Source: CAYTZA01 sp964442365 (GTDB taxonomy: Bacteria; Patescibacteriota; Minisyncoccia; Phycocordibacterales; DAORIS01). Taken from it: 30,170 nt of DNA. The stretch covers positions 1-30,170 of the forward strand of contig CAYTZA010000005.1 of the NCBI GenBank assembly GCA_964442365.1, given 5' to 3'. The first letter of the stretch is position 1, and each line of letters opens with the position of its first letter. The notes below the pieces were generated by a model, which was given only the letters and a program-made list of their open reading frames with translations, ran no database searches and was not told where the DNA came from. A program made the position numbers and the translations under genes. This document shows positions 1-8,424 of the stretch, piece by piece.

Positions 1-1083
1 TATAGTGGAGATTTTAGTGAGGGTGGATGGAATCGTTGGTTTGAAATTACTCAAAATCCTTCAAACAACAAGTACGGTGCCGAACTTATCGCAACTCAAG
101 CACTAAACGCGCGTATAAGTAGTGCTGTTGGTCGAGAACAAATGGTTCTTGATTGGGGTCAGGGATTTCATTCTATAACCAAGCCTCTTCAAGATGGTTT
201 CAATGAAATTATTACTCCCGGACAAACAATAGAAAACGCTCTTGCCGAGGTTACCACAGAAGATATACGCCAACTTGGTCTTGTAGATGAATTTAACGAA
301 ATAGTTGGAGCGCTTCTTAGTCAAATGATGAAAACAGTATTTAGTGCTGGTGGCGGAGTTTCTGGTCTTAGCCAGAGAAGCAACGGCGGATTCTCATATC
401 TTGATCGTCTCACAGCGTCTTCTTCAGGAAACAATACCTACGACCAAAGAGAGATAGGTAACAACACAACAGGATTCGTTGGAACATCAACAACAGTATC
501 AGTAGACACTCAACAAAAAGGAAACATTGCTCCAGGAAAAGTTGTTAGCCAAAGTTGGACATACGCTTATGACGGATCGAACTTTGATAGAACTTATGGA
601 CCAGGAATAGCAAATGATGGTCAAGACCATATCGGTAGCCAAGATATTGACGTCGAATCATTTAACTACAAGACAGCAGTAGCTGCTGTTGCAATACCAG
701 TACCAGAAACAGTGGGTGTTGGAGCATGGTGGGAAATAGATCTTGGAGAACCTGTCGAAGTTGAGCGTGTTCAAATACTACCAGTACAAAGACCTCTTAC
801 TGGTAAAGACAGCAAATACGCTACAAATCACTTCACAGTTTTACTTTCAGATAGTATTATTCCAGAAAATCAGCCCGTATCAGCAATATTACAAAATAGC
901 AACGCCATAAAGTGGTTTACTCGATACGACACTGCTAGTCTATTACAAATAATTACTTTCTCTGTTTCTCCTACAGGGAAAGCTCGTTTCCTACGTATCC
1001 AACGACATGATCCAGAAACAGATAAAGATGGACGTCTTGAACTTCTAGAAGTAAAAGTGTTTCTTAAAGCTGCTACAGAATAA
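1..1083 (+). CDS. Secreted discoidin-domain protein of the type IV secretion-like locus, 5' partial
   Basis: The frame is open from base 1 to the TAA at 1081-1083, giving 360 visible residues; the true start lies upstream, so the internal ATG at 142 is not the start. The visible N-terminal half contains the segments DWGQGF and ITPGQTIENAL and a stretch around LVDEFNEIVGALLSQ, a pattern I associate with a protein at the head of CPR type IV secretion-like loci. From about visible residue 175 to 357 the sequence reads like a galactose-binding/F5-F8 type C fold: it opens with NIAPGKVVSQSWTY, continues with a WWEIDLGEPVEVERVQI core strand and ends with RFLRIQRHD and LELLEVKVF. That fold commonly binds glycans or lipids, so a surface or adhesive role is inferred. 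The next gene starts 2 nt downstream, suggesting co-transcription. Function is not proven. Confidence 0.75.
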   Translation, partial: YSGDFSEGGWNRWFEITQNPSNNKYGAELIATQALNARISSAVGREQMVLDWGQGFHSITKPLQDGFNEIITPGQTIENALAEVTTEDIRQLGLVDEFNEIVGALLSQMMKTVFSAGGGVSGLSQRSNGGFSYLDRLTASSSGNNTYDQREIGNNTTGFVGTSTTVSVDTQQKGNIAPGKVVSQSWTYAYDGSNFDRTYGPGIANDGQDHIGSQDIDVESFNYKTAVAAVAIPVPETVGVGAWWEIDLGEPVEVERVQILPVQRPLTGKDSKYATNHFTVLLSDSIIPENQPVSAILQNSNAIKWFTRYDTASLLQIITFSVSPTGKARFLRIQRHDPETDKDGRLELLEVKVFLKAATE

Positions 1084-1085
1084 AT

Positions 1086-3632
1086 ATGAAAACTCTTTTA
1101 CAAAAATTATGGAATAAAAGAGCACTTACAAACATACTATTATTTTGTCTTGTCTTCGGTTTTGTATTCGCACCGGTTTTAACAAATTCTGTTCAAGCAC
1201 AAGGGGCATGGGATGGTCTAAACTCTGTAGCAGAACAAGAAAGACTAGCCGCTGCCTGTACAATAAATTCCATTACAACGTGTATAAATAATTTTATAGA
1301 ATCTACTGTTGGTTATATTATTAATACTATTTTATCATTATTTGCACTAGCACTTTGGCTTTCTGGTGTTTTATTTGACTATGTGATCAAATTCACTGTA
1401 GTAGACATGGCAAATAGTGTCCGAAGTCTTAAGGTAATCGATACAATATGGAAAATCTTTCGTGATTTAACAAATATCTTTTTTATATTTGCTCTTCTAT
1501 ATATAGGAGTTATGACTGTACTCAACAGCTCAAAGGTCAACTGGCGTAAACAAGTAGGGACAGTAATCATTGCTGGACTTCTTATAAACTTTAGCCTCTT
1601 TATCACAAAAATACCCATTGATCTCTCAAATATTATTTCTTTGCAGTTTTATAAAGCAATGGTTAATGCCAGTAGAAATATATCGACCCCAATCACAGGA
1701 AACAAAGTATCTGCTGTTGATGTCGTAACAAACCTATCTTCAAATACCGCAGGAGTAAGTGCCGCTTTTATGCAATATATGCGCATACAAACAGTCTACA
1801 GCCCATCTCCGGCAACAGGTATTTTAAGTGGTAGTGCAGACATATTTTCTAGGCTTCTGACTCTTATCACAAAAGGGTTGTTTGGAGCAACAATTATGCT
1901 TATTACCGCTTGCGTATTTTATACTGCGGCGTTCATGTTGATCTATCGTTTCTTTTTACTTGTATTCGCCATGATCATATCTCCACTTGTCTTTTTGGGC
2001 ATGGTCTTACCTATAGTAAAATCAAAAATTAGCAATAAATGGGGAGAATATCTAGTTGGACAATCTTTATTTGCGCCTGTTTTTTTTCTTCTTCTCTATA
2101 TCTCTCTACTTATTACCGCAGAGATAAGTAACAACTTAATCTCAAAAGAAGCTGGCGGCTTTGCAAACGTAGGAGCAAGCATTGCAAGCTTTAATTCAAT
2201 TATAAGTCTCATAATTGGATATCTTTTTATCATAGGTATGATTATCGGTTCCATACAGGTAGCAAAAGAGATGGGGGCAAAAGGGGGTGATGGCTTTGAT
2301 GCTATGGTTTCAAAAGCAAAATGGTTACCTACGCGTTGGGCAGCAAAACCTGTTGCGGCTACAGGTGCCATGGCTTACAGAAACAGCGTCGGAAAATATG
2401 CAGGACAATTAGCAAACAGTACAAAGGTGCGTGAATTGGCTGCTTCAAAAAATCCAATATTTTCAAATATTGGTCGTGGTTTACAAAAAAATCTCGAAAA
2501 CACATCTAAAACAAGCGGGGACTTTAGAAATATTGGGGCACTTAAGGGTGCACTGGGAGAGGGACGAAAGGGGTACAAAGAAGAAAATAAAATTACTAAA
2601 GAATATCAAGATGCGTTTAAACAAAAGGAGCGTGAAAATAATTTTGATACTGCACGAAATGATCTTCTTAAAAAATTACCTGGTCTTAATACACANNNNN
2701 NNNNNNNNNNNNNNNNNNNNNNNNNNNNNNNNNNNNNNNNNNNNNNNNNNNNNNNNNNNNNNNNNNNNNNNNNNNNNNNNNNNNNNNNNNNNNNNAAAGT
2801 TAAAGCAAAAGATCTCAATCAAATTACAAAATATCTTTCTGCTGGACAATTTTCTCGTCTGGCAACAAGTGATAAGAGTCCACTTTCTGATCAGGAAAAA
2901 ACAGATCTTATCGAATCAAGACTTGAAAATACTGGTATCACAAGCGGCATAACAAAAATCCACGAACTCGAAGGAAAACTAGAAGCCGCAACTATTGCTG
3001 GCAATACAGCCCTCATGCAAACTCTGGAATTGGATATTGAAAAAGCTAACGGTTTTCTAGCTAAACAAATCAGAGACCTCAAGGACAAAGATCGAGAAGT
3101 TATCACACCTTATGTATTTAATAAGAAAAACGACGCGACAATTAAAACGTTTGTTGAAAATCTAAACCAATCTCATATAGACAAACTCAAAAACCTTGAA
3201 ACTCTTGCCCCGGGACAACACGCTGCCCTTAAAAAAATTAGAGTTGAGGTAATTGAAAACACCATATCTAAGCTCACAGAAGAACGGGCTAAGCTCACCG
3301 CAGCACGTATCGCGGTAGACATTGCTGCGGCAACACGAGCTAATGAAGAAATTACGAAGCTCACACGACAGTTTAAGAAATTTAGTCCGGCAGAAATAGT
3401 AAAACTGGATTCTAAGATTCTTAGCCTTCCTGAGACTCTTGATTTAATCGCTGATCCAAAATATCTTAAGAAAATGGTTGACGAAGAATATACTCCCATT
3501 AAAGACCCTACTGGTAACGAGGTTGATTTGAGAATATATGTAGGAAAGCATATAAACGCTGATCCGACAAAATTTCCATCTGCTAAGAAATTTATAGATA
3601 ACGAGACCAATAGTCTTGGACTATTCTCATAA
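1086..3632 (+). CDS. VirB6/TrbL-like polytopic membrane protein with long cytoplasmic tail (contains scaffold gap)
   Basis: The protein starts with a Sec signal-like segment (about residues 1-39, ending SVQAQ). Strongly hydrophobic spans follow near residues 75-100, 128-147, 157-176, 262-305, 325-345 and 370-392. The membrane region ends near residue 400; the remaining ~450 residues are charged, Lys/Glu-rich and predicted helical, probably cytoplasmic. This topology, with the PrgI-like and VirB4-like genes downstream, fits the inner-membrane channel component (VirB6/TrbL-like) of a CPR type IV secretion-like apparatus. A run of 100 N at 2696-2795 interrupts the tail; the frames before and after agree as printed, but 100 N is a conventional unknown-length gap, so the true protein length is unknown. 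ATG 1086 follows the upstream stop by 2 nt and has no Shine-Dalgarno sequence. Confidence 0.75.
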   Translation: MKTLLQKLWNKRALTNILLFCLVFGFVFAPVLTNSVQAQGAWDGLNSVAEQERLAAACTINSITTCINNFIESTVGYIINTILSLFALALWLSGVLFDYVIKFTVVDMANSVRSLKVIDTIWKIFRDLTNIFFIFALLYIGVMTVLNSSKVNWRKQVGTVIIAGLLINFSLFITKIPIDLSNIISLQFYKAMVNASRNISTPITGNKVSAVDVVTNLSSNTAGVSAAFMQYMRIQTVYSPSPATGILSGSADIFSRLLTLITKGLFGATIMLITACVFYTAAFMLIYRFFLLVFAMIISPLVFLGMVLPIVKSKISNKWGEYLVGQSLFAPVFFLLLYISLLITAEISNNLISKEAGGFANVGASIASFNSIISLIIGYLFIIGMIIGSIQVAKEMGAKGGDGFDAMVSKAKWLPTRWAAKPVAATGAMAYRNSVGKYAGQLANSTKVRELAASKNPIFSNIGRGLQKNLENTSKTSGDFRNIGALKGALGEGRKGYKEENKITKEYQDAFKQKERENNFDTARNDLLKKLPGLNTXXXXXXXXXXXXXXXXXXXXXXXXXXXXXXXXXXKVKAKDLNQITKYLSAGQFSRLATSDKSPLSDQEKTDLIESRLENTGITSGITKIHELEGKLEAATIAGNTALMQTLELDIEKANGFLAKQIRDLKDKDREVITPYVFNKKNDATIKTFVENLNQSHIDKLKNLETLAPGQHAALKKIRVEVIENTISKLTEERAKLTAARIAVDIAAATRANEEITKLTRQFKKFSPAEIVKLDSKILSLPETLDLIADPKYLKKMVDEEYTPIKDPTGNEVDLRIYVGKHINADPTKFPSAKKFIDNETNSLGLFS
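2696..2795. other. Assembly gap (100 N) inside the VirB6-like gene
   Basis: Exactly 100 N, the usual placeholder for a gap of unknown size. It interrupts the charged tail of the VirB6-like protein. Gene length and reading-frame continuity across it cannot be read from this sequence. Confidence 0.98.
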
Positions 3633-3636
3633 AACT

Positions 3637-4413
3637 ATGATTACATTTACCACAGAACAAAAATTAGCTGCCCTTAGAAAGGTCTCTCCTGCAAAAAAAG
3701 AAGTTGTATTTTCTGACGCTCTTGCTAATTCAATGAAATCTGCTTTAGAAAAATATGAGCTGCCAGAAGCAACACATCTATCTATTACACGCCTTATTGG
3801 AGCCTATGTTATAGAACTCATATCACTAGATGTTCTCCTCAAGTCAATCGACGATCCTCGTATACGCCAAGATGTTCAGCGTATAGTGATACCTGAGATT
3901 GATAGGGCGATTAGAGACTACAAACCTGAACCAGAAGATACTGAAGAAACAGAAACAATTACACCTCAGACTCAAATAAGTCCTGTAATACGACCTACAT
4001 TTGTTACAAAATCAGAAGTTTCTACACCTATCCAGCAGACAACATCAATAGCACCAACCCCAACAATACCAGTACCAACAAAACCTACGACCAATACACC
4101 CGCAACCCCAATACAACCACAAATACCTACGATTCTTACACCTTTTATGCAAGAAAAACCACCAGTGGCTATACCTGAAGCGGTACACCCAGAGAGAGAT
4201 GCCATCTTAAAAGAAATCGAAGAACCTACTTCAAAAGTCAACGTTGAAATACCTGTACGTCCTAGTGCAGATCAACAATTGAGTGGTATAGTTTTTAATC
4301 CAAAAGAAGAAAAAACTGTTGTTATACCTTCACCACAAATACAAACGAAACAAGCACTGCCTCAAAACATGAATCGTGTGGGTAGAGACCCATACCGAGA
4401 AGCTATCGAATAG
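3637..4413 (+). CDS. Hypothetical protein with Pro/Thr-rich linker, secretion-like locus
   Basis: I do not recognise a named family. The 258-residue product starts at ATG 3637 (MITFTTEQK), 4 nt after the upstream stop; an earlier in-frame ATG at 3616 would overlap the upstream gene by 17 nt and is less likely. Residues ~1-95 look like a compact, mostly helical domain (segments such as SLDVLLKSIDDPRIRQDV). Residues ~100-185 are a low-complexity Pro/Thr/Ile/Gln linker with repeated PTP, PTKPTT and PQIP elements. The C-terminus is polar (NPKEEKTVVIP, VGRDPYREAIE). There is no signal peptide or TM span, so it is probably cytoplasmic. It lies between the VirB6-like and PrgI-like genes and likely shares their transcript. 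The flexible linker suggests a tether or assembly factor, which is inference only. Confidence 0.7.
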   Translation: MITFTTEQKLAALRKVSPAKKEVVFSDALANSMKSALEKYELPEATHLSITRLIGAYVIELISLDVLLKSIDDPRIRQDVQRIVIPEIDRAIRDYKPEPEDTEETETITPQTQISPVIRPTFVTKSEVSTPIQQTTSIAPTPTIPVPTKPTTNTPATPIQPQIPTILTPFMQEKPPVAIPEAVHPERDAILKEIEEPTSKVNVEIPVRPSADQQLSGIVFNPKEEKTVVIPSPQIQTKQALPQNMNRVGRDPYREAIE

Positions 4414-4427
4414 TGCATAATAGTAGT

Positions 4428-4874
4428 ATGCAGTTTCAAGTACCACAATTTATCGAAGTAGAAGATAAAGTATTTGGTCCTTTTACGATCAGACAATTTA
4501 TTTATATAGCCGGAGGAGCAGGGCTTTCATTTATGATGTATCGTCTCCTACCAGGATTCATATCTATTGTAACCATACCTATAATAGCTGTTTTGTCTGG
4601 TATGCTTGCTTTTTACAAATACAATAGTCGTCCTTTTGTAGAATTTGTCGAATCTTTTTTCAAATATAGTACTAGTGGACGACTCTATATCTGGAAAAAA
4701 GAAATAAAAGCACCACAAAAACAAACTACACCGACAAAACAAAACCCTCAAAATACTCCGACAGTTTTTGTACCAAAATTATCAGAGAGTAAACTAAAAG
4801 AGCTCAGTTGGAATCTTGATATTCGAGAAAGTCAAAACCCTATTACAGGAGGGCGTGATCAGACAAATACATAA
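4428..4874 (+). CDS. PrgI family membrane protein
   Basis: The 148-residue protein begins MQFQVPQFIEVEDKVFGPFT followed by IRQFIYIAGG, the hallmark N-terminus of PrgI-family proteins, which sit upstream of VirB4 in type IV secretion systems of Gram-positive and CPR type. Two adjacent TM spans (about residues 25-45 and 47-66) are followed by SRPFVEFVESFFKY and a polar, Thr/Pro-rich tail of ~60 residues. I chose ATG 4428 because the family start aligns there; a GTG at 4413 overlapping the upstream TAG would add only five residues (MHNSS). By family knowledge it is an inner-membrane structural component analogous to VirB3. The next gene begins 20 nt downstream and may have its own promoter. Confidence 0.85.
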   Translation: MQFQVPQFIEVEDKVFGPFTIRQFIYIAGGAGLSFMMYRLLPGFISIVTIPIIAVLSGMLAFYKYNSRPFVEFVESFFKYSTSGRLYIWKKEIKAPQKQTTPTKQNPQNTPTVFVPKLSESKLKELSWNLDIRESQNPITGGRDQTNT

Positions 4875-4881
4875 TCTGATA

Positions 4882-4887
4882 TATAAT
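4882..4887 (+). promoter_or_regulatory. Candidate -10 box upstream of TraC-like gene
   Basis: A perfect TATAAT ends 7 nt before ATG 4895, in the only spacer of the PrgI-VirB4 run. No convincing -35 (TCAGAC at 17 bp spacing). If real, it would make a leaderless internal transcript for the two ATPase-related genes. Chance occurrence in AT-rich DNA is possible. Confidence 0.4.
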
Positions 4888-4894
4888 AAGAAAC

Positions 4895-5542
4895 ATGGCG
4901 TCACCAAATACCAATGCAAAAGCAACGCAAGACTTTGTATCCATACAAGAAGTGCGTGATGGTACTCTTGTTCTTAAAGATGGATCACTCCGAGCTATAC
5001 TACTTGTTTCATCTATAAACTTCGAATTGAAATCTGCTGACGAACAACAATCTATTTTGTATCAGTTTCAAAACTTCATGAATTCTCTAGATTTTTCTAT
5101 ACAGATTTTTGTACAATCAAGACGTCTTGATATACGACCATATGTCGCTCTTCTTGAAGGAAGGTACAAAGAACAAACAAATGATCTCATGAAAGTACAA
5201 GTCGAAGAGTATATTTCTTTTATAAAAAAATTTACAGAGTCTACCAATATCATGACAAAAAGTTTTTTTGTTGTAGTGTCTTATTTTCCACCAACACTAA
5301 ACGCCAAGAGTGGCTTTCTAGGTAATCTTTTGGGAGGAGGGAAGGTGAAAACCGTACAAAATACACAATTTGAAGAACAAAGAACCCAACTCGAACAGAG
5401 AGTATCGGTAGTCGAACAAGGTCTTGTACGTACAGGTGTAAGAGCAGCACGTCTTGGTACAGAAGAAGTAGTTGAACTTTTCTACAAACTCTTTAATCCT
5501 GGAGACACAAATAAGCCAATCATACCAACAACACAACAATAA
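4895..5542 (+). CDS. TraC-like N-terminal domain protein (VirB4 partner)
   Basis: The 215-residue soluble protein resembles the isolated N-terminal domain of TraC/VirB4-type proteins. Visible landmarks are FVSIQEVRDGTLVLKDGSLR near residue 12, a SINFELKSADEQQSI stretch near 45, an FVQSRRLDIRPY segment near 70, and MTKSFFVVVSYFPP near 125. There is no Walker motif, so it is not itself an ATPase. I recall CPR loci in which such a small protein directly precedes the VirB4 ATPase, as here (1 nt between its stop and the next ATG). It probably works with the downstream ATPase at the cytoplasmic face of the secretion-like complex. There is no Shine-Dalgarno sequence. It could be labelled TraC-like or simply hypothetical; the partner role is inferred from position. 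Confidence 0.75.
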   Translation: MASPNTNAKATQDFVSIQEVRDGTLVLKDGSLRAILLVSSINFELKSADEQQSILYQFQNFMNSLDFSIQIFVQSRRLDIRPYVALLEGRYKEQTNDLMKVQVEEYISFIKKFTESTNIMTKSFFVVVSYFPPTLNAKSGFLGNLLGGGKVKTVQNTQFEEQRTQLEQRVSVVEQGLVRTGVRAARLGTEEVVELFYKLFNPGDTNKPIIPTTQQ

Positions 5543-5543
5543 T

Positions 5544-7358
5544 ATGCTTTTTGATATATTTAAAAAAAAGGATTCGACACCAGCAAACACTTCTATTTTG
5601 CCGGAGCAAATATACGAAGCTGGAGTACTGGAACTCAAGGATATTATTGCTCCTTCAGCTCTTAAAATTGGTCCAAGAAGTCTATCACTTGGAGACAAGA
5701 TCCTACGATCTTTCTTTGTCATATCATATCCACGATTTCTTACCGAAAGCTGGTTTTCACCGATCATTAACCTAGATAAAATATTTGATGTTTCAATCTT
5801 TATACACCCACTTGATACAGCAAAAGCACTAAAACAATTCCAGAAAAAAGTAGCTGAAGTACAAAGTCAGATCAGTACTCGTGAAGAAAAGGGGCTTGTA
5901 CGTGATCCCAAACTAGATACTGCGTATCAAGATCTTGAAGCTCTTCGTGATAATCTCATGCAAGCCCAAGAGAGACTTTTTGATGTTGGTCTTTATATCA
6001 GTATATATGGTGATAGTGAAGAAGAGTTGGACAAAATAGAATCTGAAATAAAATCTATCCTTGAATCTAAACTTATTTATGTTAAACCGGCACTATTTCA
6101 ACAAGAACAAGGTTTTAAAAGTGTTATTCCACTTCAAGATGACCAACTTGCAGTACACTCTAAACTCAACTCTTCACCACTTTCAAGTCTTTTTCCTTTT
6201 GTTTCTTTTGACCTTACATCTGACAAAGGAATTCTATACGGTATAAACAGACATAATTCTAGTCTTGTCCTTTTTGATCGTTTTTCTCTTGAAAACTATA
6301 ACTCACTTATATTTGCAAAGTCAGGTTCTGGAAAATCATACGCTACCAAACTAGAAATTCTTCGTTCTCTCATGTTTGATACTGATGTTATTGTCATAGA
6401 TCCAGAAAAAGAATACGAATACATGGCACAAGCAGTAGGGGGTAGATATTTTAATATTTCTTTGAACTCAGACAATCATATAAATCCTTTTGATCTACCA
6501 CTGCCAAGTGAAGATGAAAGTCCATCAAACGTACTCCGTTCACAGATTATTAATCTTGTGGGGCTCTTTCGAATAATGCTTGGAGGTCTTACACCAGAAG
6601 AAGATGCTATTGTTGACCGAGCAATTACTGAAACATATGCCCTCAAAGATATTAACGCAGAATCTGATTTTTCAGCCATAGAACCACCACTTTTATCAGA
6701 TTTTGAACTAGTACTTGCTGGTATGGAGGGCGGAGAATCTCTTGCTCAAAGATTAACAAAATACACCCGAGGCACTTGGGCTGGTTTCATAAACAGACCG
6801 TCAAACGTTGATATCAATAAAAAGTTTGTAGTCTTTTCTCTCCGCGATATGGAAGACGAACTTAAGCCTGTGGCTATGTATATAGTTATGCACTATATCT
6901 GGAACGCTATCCGACGTAATCTCAAAAAAAGACTTCTTGTTATAGACGAAGCGTGGTGGATGATGAAATCAGAAGATACGGCGTCATTTCTTCTTAGTCT
7001 TGCTAAAAGAGGCCGTAAATACTATCTTGGTTTAGCTACTATCACTCAAGATGTCGATGACTTTATCAGATCTCCTTATGGTCAACCGATTATTACCAAC
7101 TCATCTATTCAAATCCTTCTCAAACAATCTCCATCTTCAATAGACCATCTTCAGGAAGTATTTAATCTAACTGATGAAGAAAAATATCTTCTTCTTGAGT
7201 CGGGTGTAGGAGAGGGAATATTCTTTGCAGGACTTAAGCATGTAGCAATTAAAATAATTGCTTCATACACTGAAGATCAGATTATCACTTCAGATCCATC
7301 ACAAATATTAGCAATCAAACAAGCTCGTAAAGATCTCGCCGATAGCCAAGCTAAATAG
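5544..7358 (+). CDS. virB4: VirB4/TraC-type secretion ATPase
   Basis: A 604-residue P-loop ATPase that powers type IV secretion or pilus assembly at the inner membrane. I start it at ATG 5544 (MLFDIFKKK), 1 nt after the upstream stop; the longer frame from 5472 would overlap the preceding gene by 71 nt. The N-terminal domain (about 1-230) includes WFSPIINLDKIFDVS and a coiled-coil-like stretch around residues 95-145. Walker A is AKSGSGKS at ~258-265, followed by VIVIDPEKEYEYMA. Walker B is LLVIDEAWWMM at ~464-474, and LATITQDVDDF near 497 matches the conserved Gln-containing motif. There are no TM spans. No VirD4 coupling protein or VirB11 is in the window, so whether the system moves DNA, protein or a pilin cannot be read here. 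Confidence 0.92.
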   Translation: MLFDIFKKKDSTPANTSILPEQIYEAGVLELKDIIAPSALKIGPRSLSLGDKILRSFFVISYPRFLTESWFSPIINLDKIFDVSIFIHPLDTAKALKQFQKKVAEVQSQISTREEKGLVRDPKLDTAYQDLEALRDNLMQAQERLFDVGLYISIYGDSEEELDKIESEIKSILESKLIYVKPALFQQEQGFKSVIPLQDDQLAVHSKLNSSPLSSLFPFVSFDLTSDKGILYGINRHNSSLVLFDRFSLENYNSLIFAKSGSGKSYATKLEILRSLMFDTDVIVIDPEKEYEYMAQAVGGRYFNISLNSDNHINPFDLPLPSEDESPSNVLRSQIINLVGLFRIMLGGLTPEEDAIVDRAITETYALKDINAESDFSAIEPPLLSDFELVLAGMEGGESLAQRLTKYTRGTWAGFINRPSNVDINKKFVVFSLRDMEDELKPVAMYIVMHYIWNAIRRNLKKRLLVIDEAWWMMKSEDTASFLLSLAKRGRKYYLGLATITQDVDDFIRSPYGQPIITNSSIQILLKQSPSSIDHLQEVFNLTDEEKYLLLESGVGEGIFFAGLKHVAIKIIASYTEDQIITSDPSQILAIKQARKDLADSQAK

Positions 7359-7363
7359 ACTCT

Positions 7364-8365
7364 ATGGATGATATCGAAAAACAACCGGGTGTTACTACTC
7401 CAACAACAGAAAAGGCAGAGCGTGTCCCAAATAACAAAGAAAAAATAACTACTTATAACCAATCACGCTGGCAAACAGGAAAAACAACGCAAAACCTTCG
7501 AAGCAACATTCAAAAAGGAGAAAAAACTTTTCAACAAATACAGTCTGTTTTCGAGCAAAATAATCCGACACCACCAACTCAAGCCGAAAGACAACAAGCC
7601 CACGAACAAAGTAAATCAAAAAAACCAAAAGTGGCACATAAAGTGTGGGTTATGGAGGCCTTTTTTATAATAACCTTCGTAATATTGATAGATATAATAC
7701 AAATTATACTTGATATATTTCTTGTTGGAGCAGTAGTTAACCGTATTATAGATATCGTTCTTGTTATTATTGTTTTCCTTTGGCTTCTACTTACTAGTCG
7801 CATGAATTCACGAGTCATCCTACTCACCGTGGCAACTTTTGTTGGGGAAGCGATCCCTGTTGTTGATCTTCTGCCACTATGGTCTTTGGAAATCACTTAT
7901 CTTATACATATTATAAACTCAGGAAAAGTTCAGACGTATTCCATAAGGCAACTAGCAACACGAAAGGGTAGAGAGTCTTTAGCTATGGACACAGCATCGT
8001 CTATTAAAACAGTAGCACCAAAAGGTACACCCGTATCTACTGGGAAGATACATACTCTTGCAGAAAAAGCTCAACAGACAACAAAACAAATCGAAAGTCC
8101 CGAAAATCCAGTAAAAAAAATAGCAAATAAATCTATAGATGCTACACAAACACCCGAAAAAGAGCCTCGTATTTCTAGACCAACATATTCTTCTAATAAA
8201 AAAGACCAGCAAGATGTCACACCAGAAAAAGATTCCGCTTCTTTCAATTGGGGAGAGACCTACGAACGATTTCGTCAACAATATCCATATTCAACAGATC
8301 AAACAATTCGTAACCTTGTTACCAAAGCTGAAATAGATCACCGTAGAAAAACAAACAATCAATAA
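7364..8365 (+). CDS. Hypothetical membrane protein of the secretion-like locus
   Basis: The family is not recognised by name. The 333-residue protein has a polar N-terminal region (1-95), rich in Gln/Thr/Lys, then a hydrophobic block at about residues 96-185 holding three to four TM spans (FFIITFVILIDIIQIILDIF; IIDIVLVIIVFLWLLL; VILLTVATFVGEAIPVVDLL). A long polar tail follows, rich in Lys/Thr/Pro, ending with a conserved-looking SFNWGETYERFRQQYPY segment. Both termini are probably cytoplasmic. ATG 7364 is 5 nt after the VirB4 stop, so it is very likely co-transcribed and part of the same apparatus, but I assign no biochemical function. Confidence 0.7.
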   Translation: MDDIEKQPGVTTPTTEKAERVPNNKEKITTYNQSRWQTGKTTQNLRSNIQKGEKTFQQIQSVFEQNNPTPPTQAERQQAHEQSKSKKPKVAHKVWVMEAFFIITFVILIDIIQIILDIFLVGAVVNRIIDIVLVIIVFLWLLLTSRMNSRVILLTVATFVGEAIPVVDLLPLWSLEITYLIHIINSGKVQTYSIRQLATRKGRESLAMDTASSIKTVAPKGTPVSTGKIHTLAEKAQQTTKQIESPENPVKKIANKSIDATQTPEKEPRISRPTYSSNKKDQQDVTPEKDSASFNWGETYERFRQQYPYSTDQTIRNLVTKAEIDHRRKTNNQ

Positions 8366-8404
8366 ATCGTGGTGATAACAGTTATTCGCAAAGAGAGTAT
8401 ATAT

Positions 8405-8413
8405 TGGTACAAT
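8405..8413 (+). promoter_or_regulatory. Extended -10 promoter element upstream of 8425 gene
   Basis: TGGTACAAT (TGn plus TACAAT) ends 11 nt before ATG 8425, within the 59-nt intergenic spacer 8366-8424. The -35 at 17 bp spacing is weak (TTCGCA). It suggests that the envelope genes 8425-11759 form their own transcript with a very short leader. Confidence 0.5.
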
Positions 8414-8424
8414 GAGACCATCTC

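Noticed and set aside
2431..2952. Second frame running across the first gap
   Set aside because: It overlaps the VirB6-like gene in another frame, is Ile/Lys/Leu-rich and stays open only because of the N run.
5472..5543. Longer VirB4 start at 5472
   Set aside because: It would overlap the upstream gene by 71 nt; ATG 5544 gives the expected MLFDIFKKK start right after the stop.
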